DNA of 64,000 nucleotides from Litomosoides sigmodontis (Eukaryota > Nematoda > Chromadorea > Rhabditida > Onchocercidae), in the NCBI GenBank assembly GCA_963070105.1, contig OY718806.1, forward strand, positions 3,072,865 to 3,136,864. Reading direction: 5' to 3'. Each line of letters begins with the position of its first letter. Positions within the stretch are counted from its first letter, which is position 1. Below the pieces are notes generated by a model. The model saw only the letters and a list, made by a program, of their open reading frames with translations, made no database searches and was not told where the DNA came from. A program made the translations under genes and the position numbers. Of the stretch, positions 13,790 through 24,569 are shown one piece after another.

Positions 13790-13799
13790 TTTTTTTTGC
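13790..13799. repeat. Poly(T) run
   Basis: A short homopolymer in intergenic DNA, typical of this window, where runs of 8-18 A or T are common (another is at 23281-23298). No function is assigned. Confidence 0.5.
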
Positions 13800-15153
13800 T
13801 AAATTGCTTCAACTTATGAAAGAGATATTTATTACGGCAAAAAAGGCAGTATTTAGGATTCGGATCATGCAGTGCTTCCTTCACACTCATTACTTCCATT
13901 TTAAAAGAACGAGCGCAAATAAGCAGAATAACTGAGTATAGTGAGTTATAACTTGCCTGAAATACAAAAGTGTACTCCATGCATAGTATATGTTGTGCAA
14001 AAGTGCAAGTGAAAATGAGAAAATTGCCCTTCTATAGATCAGTTGAAAATGCAGGAATGTGTGCTGCCAGTGTTACTCGAAAGCTATCGAACAACAGAGC
14101 ACTAGATGAACAGTTCCGGATATTGTATTATTTGTCCTGTCATATTGCAAAAATGGAAAAAGCCGAGCAGATTCTTGAAAGTGCTCACTATTCGGCTATT
14201 TTCTTTACAGATTCTTCATTTCATCATTTCATCATTTCGGTTCAAATTAATTTCTAACATTTAGAAATGCTGTGGGAAATTTTTCCACTGAACGCCGCTC
14301 CATGCTATTAGCATATTCTGAAGTATGGAAAAATAACTGAGCACTGTTCGTTATGATAAATTTACATGTGACAGTCAGTGATTGTCAGAATTGATATTTG
14401 TTATGTAATACATATGTTTTTATTTCTATAGTTGTACGCATGAATTACACTTATTAAACATTTTTAAATTTTGATCGATTAGTAGTGTTTTTGGCGACAA
14501 AAACTTTAAAGCAATCTTTTCTTTCGAAGATCGAAGAATTCTAAAAAAAAATGTTAGGACATAAGTGTTCCATAACTAATTCCTACAACGACTACAGTAA
14601 CTATCGGAATAAAAAAAATAGATCGTAGATTTCTGCAAAATAATTGTAAAAAGGAGCCAGGAAGTTGTTGAGTATTAGGTAATTATTCCCAACTCCATAT
14701 TATTCACCAATAAATGAGCAAAATTTGCAATTGCCAGTTATAAAAGTGGATCTCCGGAAGTGCAAGTCGCCAGATGTGAAGATGTCGATGATAATCTATA
14801 GCACCAATGTTTCATCACAATTTCTATTTCTTGCAAAAAACCAATACCTCATTTAGTAGAAGAATAGATGAAACGAAGAACTTCGCTGCTTCAGCAGCAT
14901 CTGCTCCTCTAACTAGATTTGCACTGAGCTACTACAATTATTCACTTCACGAGCTTCTTTAATAATTTAATACCTTTGCGCCAGTGATGTAATAACAGTC
15001 ATTGTGATCTGACAATTTTGACCCTCAAAACTCTATTCTAATAAAATAGGCATTTCTCAGGAGATATTTCAAAAACTTCAATGATTCAGTAGTTGCTTTC
15101 TTGTTAAATAAATACTGAGCAATCATGATTTGATATCAACGAATGAGCCCTTC

Positions 15154-15201
15154 TGTGTGTGTGTGTTTGTGTGTGCGTGTGTTCGTCTGTCCCTCTCTCT
15201 A

Positions 15202-15237
<36 letters not shown>

Positions 15238-15238
15238 T
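15154..15238. repeat. Compound (GT)n(CT)n(GT)n microsatellite
   Basis: A GT block, then a CT block, then a GT block on the plus strand, with a few interruptions. It lies in intergenic DNA. Confidence 0.9.
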
Positions 15239-16449
15239 ACGGCTCAACAAGAAAGCGACCACTTTTTATTGAACAAAAATTTGACTATAAATTATGTTTT
15301 AACAGAAAATTCATTTGCATATCAAACTTATCATTAAGTTAAGCTCATGTTAAAAGATTTTTCAAAGCTTTTTGTCTCCTTGAAAGGCAAATTGGACATG
15401 ATCACCTCAGGCAATTCATTATCAAATTCACCATTTCAAAAACCTAAACTATCAGCCTTCACATTTTGGCAATTTTCTAAAAAATGAAATTACGCCTACA
15501 AAACACGGTATTTCGAGATTAAACTCAAGTCGTAGAGATATCATAAGTTTTCAATCGTCTGTTATGCTTATTTCACCTTGAACCATCAGCTATACTGTCT
15601 TGACATCTCATTATAATAATATAAAAAGATGGCATTAAATGAATTGTTCTGTGGCACTGTACAACTTGACAAGCTTCAGATGAAGATAATCCGGAAGATA
15701 ATCCAAAAGTATTCTTGTGCTTCATTCACATTAAATTAAAAGGAAAAAAACTCTTGCATAGTGGAATAGCCATGAATGAGTAACAAATGAATTAGTTGAA
15801 TTGAATAAGATAAAACGCTTCCTGCTTACAACAGTTTTCATTATTCATTTCAGCAACGACTGACTAAAATCTATGGCGCAATATTCTGATACAGGAAATC
15901 AGTTGGCTGTGATGGAACAAAAAGCAGATAGGTTAAAAAGCAGGCTGATGTAATTAACCTAAATGTAGTGTAAAAGAAAAAAAATAATGAAATGATTAAT
16001 TGAAGAAGATAGAAATATCCTTGCAAGCTTGAAGCGATTGTCATGTAACTTTCCTAATAAAAAAAAAAAACAACTTTGTGATGAATTATGCTGGCACTGT
16101 TAACGCTTCAACATTTTAACAGCAGACAAATATAGCGAAAAAAAAATAACCGTAACAGATTGTATCTGTTTAAGTGAGACATTTCTGAAAGTTAATTTTC
16201 AATTAACAAAGAAATATGATAATATTTTCGTCTATTGGATTGCATTCCAATAATGCAGAAAATTCATATTCCTGAACAAATGATCTCGTTAAAAAAATTC
16301 TAATTCCATTTTATTCATTTTTTTCTGCACCAAAAAAATTTTATTCTTCGTTTTTATCTTTAAAAAATATGCAATGGAATAATAGTAATGTGATCGGTTT
16401 TTTTTCATGAAGGACAGGTTAGTTCAAAATGAGTTGCTTTTACAAAACG

Positions 16450-16455
16450 TTTATT
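16450..16455 (-). terminator. AATAAA poly(A) signal of the CXC-deaminase gene
   Basis: The minus strand reads AATAAA 28 nt past the TAA stop at 16485-16483. The spacing suits a compact nematode 3' UTR. Confidence 0.65.
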
Positions 16456-16482
16456 GCACTCTCATATGCCACCCACCCACAA

Positions 16483-19400
16483 TTATCTAATAGCTCCTTT
16501 ATGAGCTAAAAATTCCAATAGTGTTTCAATTTCCACATTTATGTTGGCAGTAGCACGACCAATTCGTTGTGCAATTTCATTCGTTTCACCATCGTCAAAC
16601 GATCGGCCACAGAACGATGCCACCATTGCTTGCGCATTTGCATCATCGCTTAAATTAACAAATGATATGAATTAGAGACAATTAATTCCCTCATTACACA
16701 AAAAAATATTGACTGGATTGGCGATTACTGCACTTTGACACCACTCTTCTCTGTATCTCTCATTGGAAATGAATAACAAACGTTCCTTTGTCTCTCAAGC
16801 TCCTGTCTTCTTGATCTTGTTGAGATCAGCCGAACACTTTCTCTTCACGTCAGATAAACCAATATAAAACACATTCTAGACATGCTTAATTTATAGTGCT
16901 AAATTAGTTAATTGCAACCTGGCAACGGACATATTGCTCCCATTCTTATGTTTCTCCGAATGCCTTAATAATAGCTTATCACGTAATTCGAGCATATCAA
17001 TGAAGCTACGACGCTTGCTTGGCGTTGAACGATTTTTGTGCGGTGTTGCTGTTAGATCCAACTAAAAGTGTAAAAAAATTATTGGATAGCTGCAGGAGGG
17101 ATTTTAATTTTTCTTTGAATGTCCTCGGAAATAGCAATAAGAACTGAGATACCTAATAAAGAAAAATATTTTTTAACTGTGCCTTCATCAGAACTTTCTA
17201 ATCAATCTTAAAAGTGAAATAATATCAATCATACTTGTTTCAATGCATTATTCAACTCGCCACACTTTGTTCGAATCTCGGAATAGTGAAGAATTGTATT
17301 TTTAACAATTTCATGTATTTCAGCAACCCAAAATTTCATCGATAGACCAAGGGCGCGTCTACACTCGTTGATAAATGATTGAGATTGTGCTACTGCTTTA
17401 TCAAGATTGTGACTGTTCCATAACTGAATATTAAGCGCTTATACATTTCAATTGCATTTGAACCAATCTAATGCAGCTTACACTAACTGTCCGATTATGA
17501 TCGTTTTCTACTTTAGCAACAAAAACACGACTCATTAGAGGAAGCAATTAAAATTTATATATATAAATAATATACGAACCTGTAGATATTCTCTTTTGTG
17601 ATCAGCGTGCGGTGCCCAATCCATTACCACAGACCAATCCTTGAGCAATAATGGTTCCACCTAAATATTACTGTTACTAACCAAAACTCATTACTTAAAA
17701 TACCATTTAAAAAACTGCTTGCTGACATGTGTGCGTGTGTGTGTTTGAGCATTTAAAAACTTTAAATTTGCATCCAATATTTCATCAAAATAAAAAAAAT
17801 CATATCACAATGGAATGGATAGTGATAAGCAGTGCTAACAGAAATAAAACGAAGAAAAATCTAATGAAACAAACTTTTATGCCGGCTTGAAGCATGCAGA
17901 GAATACCTTGCTTGGTATAGAGATCACCGCGATTCAAATGTGGATATAAAAATTTCACAGTCATTTTAACATCCACTTTACTGAGCTCTTTTCGGATTTT
18001 AGATAGTAATAAACCAAGTAACTTTGCGCATGCTTTATTGCTCTTGCATTCATCCACCACTTCACATTTCGGATCACAGTCCTGATGAAAACACGGACTC
18101 TTGGATGCATAAATTACTGCTTCGAAAAGATCCACCTGTAACATTCTTCTCCCTTACACTTCTAAACATAGATACAGATTTTGATTAGGCATGAAAGCCA
18201 GACAAAATGAGAATGACGATGAGTAAGTTCTTCACGGAAATAAATTCTTCGAAAATGGAAAAGTGAAAATAATGAACCTTGTATTTGGAAATGAGATCAT
18301 AAATGGTAGCAACAAGTTGCTCCTCAACGTGAAGCTCATTGCGACTTTCATGATAGAAATCACCTCGATAAATGTAATCATCCCCGATAAGCGTGAGAAT
18401 CAACCCACTACTCTCATTCTTGTGTTCCAGGAAGCAACTCTGCACATGCTTTGGCACATGAAATTTCGATGGCCCATTCGTGCAGTCACCGTTGCACTTG
18501 CAACTGAAATGTAACAGTACTTCCATAATTACATCCTGTAACTCGGTATCGATTTGATCTCAATTCCACTGCTCCATAATAAAGCTGTGGTGGCAAAAGG
18601 ACAGGTGATGAGACGTAGTCGTACCTGCTGTTACAGAACTCATACATCGTGCGACACGGGCACTCTTTCTTCACGCACTGCTTTTTCCCCTTGATACATT
18701 GACAACCTTGCGTTGACTTTGCACTCTGCAATATTCCTGTAGCATTTAGGTGCTCATGGTCGCTAAGCTACGTAAAGTCGTTTTTGGGTTCATTTGACAT
18801 TACTAGACCATAATTTCTAGCCAACACTGTAAGAGGATAAACAACCAGTTATCTGCATATTAAAAAATCAGTACTTTTTTCTCAGTAAAATCAGGAAAAG
18901 TCGATTTCACATTTCAGGTTTTTAGTTAAAAAGTTTTAACAAGTATAAAAACTCTGTTGGACCAAGTGCCCTGATGGTTATCAATTAATGTACAATCATA
19001 CCTTGAGGACTTTTTTCTGTGGCTCTTTATTCTTACATATCTGTTTACAGGCACAAAGTTTACTACACGGTTCCATGATCCGTAAGCAATCACATCGTTC
19101 TGATTTGGAACATGCATTCTTTGCGGGTCTGGTTGGATCGGTCTCACATGAGCATTTGCATATTGCTTGATTGAGGCAGTCACCGCGAAACCTTCATTCA
19201 GTTAACTAATTAGGATGTATGTGGGCAAATGAGCTCTTCACTTCTATGTGCTAATTAGCGAATATTAAATTATAATTTCTTCTACTTGTTGCATCGCCGG
19301 AAATAAATTAACAAATACAATGCAACGTTAAAATGTTTTAAATTATATACTAATTAGTGGAAGTGGAAAACGAGACATTTATTTTTATGATTTTTCAAGC

Positions 19401-20497
19401 TTTTCAAACTCTTAACCTAGTGCTCCACTGTACCATCTACATATAAAATGCCATTATCACAACGATACATTTTCGTCGTAATTTTCATGAATTTCAAAAT
19501 CAAAGCGAAAAAAAGGTTTGTTTCGATAAGGCAAAATAAATTTGAGTGGCCGCGTTCAGGCACAACTCCCACTCCAACTCGTCTATTTTTCCATAATTAT
19601 CCTCAATCTTTATTCAGTGTTCTGATTACAAATATATCAATTCCTTAATCTTTTTCTTGAAATCTACATACTTTATGCACACACGTATACACACACACAC
19701 ACACACACAGCTAGGCTTTTGGGTGTGCGGACTTTTCGTATTCCTCAAGCACTTGCTCGTGACTTATTCATGAATGCACTAAGCTCTCGGCAGTTTAAAT
19801 TGGCAAGCTGTTGGCGGTAAAAGCATTAGAATGTTTTTGACTTCTAGGAAGGTTCAAATTTCTAGCTCATGAAATTGAGGTCTCAATCAGTGTAAGACAT
19901 ACAAATCTCTCACTGTACACTGTGATTATATTAATGACGTAACAGTCAATGAACAAAGAAGAGCTCACGACGACCAGTTTCTTTGAGTCGTGAAAAAATT
20001 TTTTGATATGATCATTTGTAGCATTCATAACTTAATATTTCGAAATTCTAATTAGCGAAAACGTATCCTCATCGAATTCTTTTCAAAATATCCCAATCCG
20101 ATAGAAATCCGTATTGCCTTGTTCTGACGTATAAGACAAAAGGAGACTGCTTAAATTTGTCCAAAGCCTAATAATGGTCAGTTAGATTTTCTTATTTCGA
20201 AGTTATCAAAATTATCGAAAAAGCACTAATGAATGACTGAAGAGAGAGAAATTTTTAGCAACAATACCTTGCTGATTCGCAATGTTCGTCGCACATGCGT
20301 CGCGCACCATAACATGGGCAGGAATCGGATGAACACCGGTTCTGTGCCGTAAGACAGTCGCAGCAGAATTGCGATGAAGCGGCCGGTTTGCTCATGGATG
20401 AAACCGCCTCTGCTTGACTTTTACTCCAGATCGATGCGTCACTCTTGGATGGCGCCTTAAGCAATTCCTGCAACTGAATTCGTCCAATTCTCGCACT
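16483..20497 (-). CDS. CXC zinc-module protein with AID/APOBEC-like cytidine deaminase domain (5' end incomplete)
   Basis: Exons (minus): 20497-20268, 19191-19002, 18725-18625, 18503-18278, 18135-17875, 17660-17580, 17423-17235, 17061-16919, 16648-16483. Phases agree throughout, giving 528 residues from the first exon, which lacks an ATG. Residues about 35-185 hold three cysteine-rich CXC-like modules (key parts: CPCYGARRMCDEHC; CDCLRIMEPCSKLCACKQIC; CQCIKGKKQC with CPCRTMYEFC and CKCNGDC), like the DNA-binding CXC of E(z), MSL2 and tesmin. Residues about 205-350 look like a zinc deaminase: strand hairpin, H232-V-E234 on a helix, 28 residues, S-P263-C264-x4-C269, helix, strand, then a helix ending in AGIKV and LLLKDWSVVMDW, matching the C-terminal half of AID/APOBEC. 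The rest is mostly helical with a basic linker. There is no SET domain, so it is not E(z). Inferred role: nuclear, DNA-targeted cytosine deamination. Substrate is unknown. Confidence 0.8.
19681..19709. repeat. (CA)n tract inside a deaminase-gene intron
   Basis: Short CA microsatellite in the 1-kb intron between the first two firm exons of the CXC-deaminase gene. Confidence 0.8.
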
Positions 20498-20634
20498 CTA
20501 AAATACAATTGACGTAGCCTCTAACATCTTATTCATTTCCTGGTGATGAACAGCGACATACATCGTTTAATCGTTGGTCCTCATTAGAGTTCTATTTTCC
20601 AATTACTAATAAGGAGGTGTGGTAGCACTGCAAC

Positions 20635-20667
20635 TAGCGCCTCGATGTCGACAACTCTTGGCACAGC
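20635..20667 (-). other. Candidate 5' exon of the CXC-deaminase gene
   Basis: Phase 0 in and out, 11 codons (AVPRVVDIEAL). Acceptor GAGCAG|GCT, donor CTA|GTTGCA. It joins in frame to the exon at 20497, which needs a phase-0 partner because a TAG lies just before it. An alternative donor (GCA|GTGCTA) would add two residues. Confidence 0.4.
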
Positions 20668-20861
20668 CTGCTCTCATTACGCTCTCACTCGATCGAATCA
20701 AAAGTTAAAACAGCCAGGAATGAGGAGAGTCTTCCTTCGAGAATGCTTTTTTTTAAACTGTGCCAGTGAGATAAAGCGGACACATTTCGCATCCGAAGGC
20801 CATGTTCTCTCTCCCCAGAGTATCCACCTCGAGCAACGGCACTGCCATTCAGTTCACTTAC

Positions 20862-20912
20862 TCCGCTTGTTTTCTTCCAACTGCGCAGCACTGCCGCTTC
20901 ATGCAAGCAAGG
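20862..20912 (-). other. Candidate 5' exon of the CXC-deaminase gene
   Basis: Phase 0 in and out, 17 codons (PCLHEAAVLRSWKKTSG). Acceptor ATTAG|CCT, strong donor GGA|GTAAGTG. It fits the exons on either side. Confidence 0.45.
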
Positions 20913-22357
20913 CTAATTTCGTTAGTCATTCTGTTTAGCTCACCTCTGACCATTAACGGTACCCTAAATAGGATGGGATGATTCAGAATGCAAATTCACT
21001 TCAGCCCCACACACAACAACACGTCGTAACAGCAAGGGAGCAAGATTTTCCCCCATATTTTTACTTCATTGAAATATCTGAGCTTTCATGTATTTCACAA
21101 ACCATCCCTACTTTCTAAACCTTTTACTCAGTCATGACAATAGCAATGATAGATAGTAGTAGCAATAATAATAACCCCAATGCTGCTAATAACAGTAATG
21201 AAGACTGCAAGAAGGTATTGTGTTTAGCAAATGTCCATTTTTGTTCCTGCCTTTTATTGAAGTAGGAAACTTTAATCGCTCCTAACAATAATCCTTCCCG
21301 GATGTTATGGATAGTGAAATCACCGATACTCATTAGCATTAATGAGGTATTTAACGTAGTGATAATACGATATCTGACACTTAGAGAATTAATATACAAA
21401 TTCCATTTTTTCCAATCAGTACTCGATTTTGAAAAAAAAAACAGATGAACTTTAGGAAGAAATCGTAAATCGAAAACACGTGGAAATTTGTATTATTCTT
21501 TTTTTTTTTGCTTAAGTTTATTGCAGAGATTTCAAACCATTTAATTACACATTTCTTTTGATTACTGAATTTGTCCGCTCTGTCCTTACAACAGTGAGAA
21601 AGTTTGTATTTATCTTTGTGCTTACGTTTTATCAGAAAGATAAATTACAAGAAAGAGAATTGATGTTCAGATAGTAAGACAGCTTGAAACTGCAATTTGA
21701 AAATAAAGTTAGGATAAATTATTGATATTTTGAAAGATACTGGAATTATTTATTGATTCATTGCAGCCTGGAGGTCCTAATATTATTTGCTGTATTGATG
21801 GAAAATTTTTGGAAAACAACGAATGTCATAATTGCTTGATTAGTTACGTACGCTATTCTGATAAAGTTTTGATATTGTTAGCGATTGGCAATTTTAATAA
21901 TAATTTTCTCATATTGTCTTTTTTGTAATTTATACTATGATTTGTCTTACTTCAATCACAATAAGGTGTTCCTTGAACTAATCAAAACAAATTTAAATAA
22001 TTTAAATCCATCATTCGCTGCCTACATTGGTGATCTCATGGAGTTAAGTTCGAGAAGTGCAGCACTTTTTCGATTTTTATCATAGTAATAAAAAATTTAC
22101 GAAAATGAATACTTCTATTGTGACAAATTCAGTTTCCTTTTTAAATTGAATGCATTTTTTTAAGGATGAAAAATCATGAAAAGGAAAAACTGACAGATTT
22201 TAAATTTAGCTACATGAGCTATATCCATCAGTAATGCACATATTTCGAATGGATTTGCAAGCAAGAAATAGGTAGTAAATTGAGGAGGTGAACTGAAATG
22301 CATTTCGAAGTTATGTTTGCACAAACTTCTGAGTAAGCTGAATAAGAAGGAACGAAC

Positions 22358-22496
22358 CGTATCGCAGCGGTGATAGCTTAAGGGTATAGTTGCGCTGGAA
22401 TAAGGCGCTTCCAAATCTCGCGACCGGTAGTGTAAGCTCGGCGTCGACAACGGCCCTTCTGGAAGGGACATAGTTTGGTTGATGCTTTTTTGATTA
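22358..22496 (-). other. Candidate 5' exon of the CXC-deaminase gene
   Basis: 139 nt, acceptor TTTTCAG, donor ACG|GTTCGT, leaving in phase 0 as the next candidate exon needs. The product is Ser/Pro-rich, with an internal Met that could be the start (MSLPEGPLSTPS). Its G+C is above the flanks, as in known exons. It could instead be the only exon of a separate small transcript. Confidence 0.45.
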
Positions 22497-24569
22497 CTGA
22501 AAACAAACATTAATGCACACAAAATCATTACTACTAATGATGAAAACGTTCGGATAAAAGATAAATAAAAATAAATTCACAAAACTTATTAAAACGCCAG
22601 GGCTATCTATCTGCAAGTTTTAAATGTAGTTAAAAAAAAAAAAACTTTCACTAGACTTCAATTAGACATCAGAATAGTTTTTTTCCAAAATATTTCATTA
22701 ATTCATTGTTGCATTAAAATCAAATAAAGCCAAGACTTATTTGTGTCTGACAACTATTTAACGAAATAATGTCACTTTTTCGAAAATCTGTTGTTCGAAA
22801 TTACAAAATGGTTCCATTGACGTCTTCATAACACGTCTTCATAACAGTAAAGGAGTATTATGGAAAGAATATCATTAGTGCAAGAAATATGCAAACACTC
22901 GTATGCCATTGCATAAGTTATTTGCAATGAAATTTGGTGTCTGTCTCCGTGTGTGTGTGTGTGTGTTGGCAACACTTTCACGTTTCTCTCGACGTTCCGA
23001 AATTTCATTTCTGTCAGATTTCACCGCTTCATTTCATCTGCTATAATGAAACATAAAGTTTGATACAGCTACACATTAGTTGCGAGAAACTTTGCAGCTG
23101 GTCAATAGAGTTTAAGCCGTAACAAAGTGATGGTACGCAGAGTAAAATTTTTTACGAAATTCACAGTGCTCTTCCCTTATAAGTCATTTTTGAACGAATG
23201 GAAACGCAAACATCCAAGGATTTTATCTCGTAAAAATGATCCATTTTTCTTTTACTTGCCTTAATTTAACCGCTTGAATTAAAAAAAAAAAAAAAAAAGT
23301 AAAATATAAAGCATTGTTTGGGCGGTCATATTTGTAACAGTAAAAGAAGCAGCGAATTGGCAAAAGTTCGCTAAACCAATTGGGACTAACGATAAGGCAT
23401 CAAAATGCGTAAAATCAGCATTTCATCCATCCATCTAAACTGTGATGAGTGATTCCCTCGTGATTTCAGTTTATCCGTGTTTTTTTGGTCAACAAATTAA
23501 TGATAGGAGGATATGGTGCTGCTACATGCGTTACTCAGTGGCTATAGCCCAATCATTAAATGATAACTTCTTGCAATGAATAATATTTTCATAGTTGGGA
23601 AGTGAAGTTGCGCATTGAAGTATTTTTGAATTCATTAAACCTATTTGCCGACACTTTTTTTTGAATCTTTAAATTGTATTTTTGCTTAACTGCGATAAAA
23701 TCAGTAGTATTCGGAGGAATGCACGTTTCATTTCGGTCATGAAAATTAAAGCTATTTGCGGAACACTTTTTTGAAACATTAAATAAACATAAATCATTGA
23801 AATTATGAAGAGACAACACAAAGAAGGATTAAAATAAGCAAGATCAAATGGTATACACACACACACACACTCACATAAAGAGATGATGATTAATGAAATG
23901 AAAGCTCATTTCAAAATATTCGATTGAGAATGGATAATGAAGCGGTAGTGATGGAAATACCATGAAAATATATAAGTGTTAGCAAAAAAAAAGAATAATT
24001 CGTCCACATATTTTGTTTTTATTGTGGGATAAGGTCAGTAGTGGTATTTCATTCAAAAGGAATGCACGTTCCATTCCACCATGAAAATTGCGCGGAGTAG
24101 GAAGCTTGAACACATGGAACGAAGCATCGTATTAAGCGTAAAATAGCGTAGGATGGTTTTCACGTGTGATTGTTCTTATTAGCATAAGTGTTAGTCAACA
24201 CTTTACTGCCCCAATGTCTCCACATTACTGTTATCAACAAATCGTCCTATCAGCAATTCTTGCTGTCTCCCGCAATTGCTACATTCTCATTGTTTTTACT
24301 CACTCATATGACTCTTCAATTTTCTTTATTCTTGTTGTTGTTCTCTCACTCTCGCGAACACGTCATCTCATCGGCTGCGTTAAAAAGTTGCCTACGACAA
24401 GGAAGATGCACTGGCTGACAGAAGTGAAGCACGTTGCTGCTGTGTGTATGGCAAGTGCGGTACGCTGGAGGAAGAACATTGTACGTGATGAAGTGGGGGA
24501 TGTAGGAAGAAAGAATGTGCGCGTAGTGATAATGGAATAACCAGTACTGTTGCAGGATGACAATCTGAT
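22497..24569. other. Divergent intergenic region between deaminase and RAB3GAP1 genes
   Basis: The two flanking genes point away from each other, so both promoters should lie here. It holds a short GT tract at 22950-22966, an A18 run at 23281-23298, a tandem CGTCTTCATAACA pair near 22821-22845, and diverged local repeats at 23640-24095. A plus-strand frame at 24166-24540 has no recognisable family. Confidence 0.5.
23637..24095. repeat. Two interleaved sets of diverged local repeats
   Basis: Set one: a CTATTTGCCGACACTT-like unit at about 23640 recurs near 23751 as CTATTTGCGGAACACTT, followed each time by TTTTTTGAA and TTAAAT. Set two: a segment from GATAAAATCAGTAGT (about 23695) through GGAATGCACGTTTCATT to CATGAAAATT (about 23747) recurs at 24027-24089 with a 10-base insertion. 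This looks like old local duplication. Confidence 0.6.

Noticed and set aside
16483..20497. Enhancer of zeste (MES-2) identity, suggested by the CXC module
   Set aside because: No SET domain or E(z) N-terminal motifs follow or precede; the downstream part matches a deaminase.
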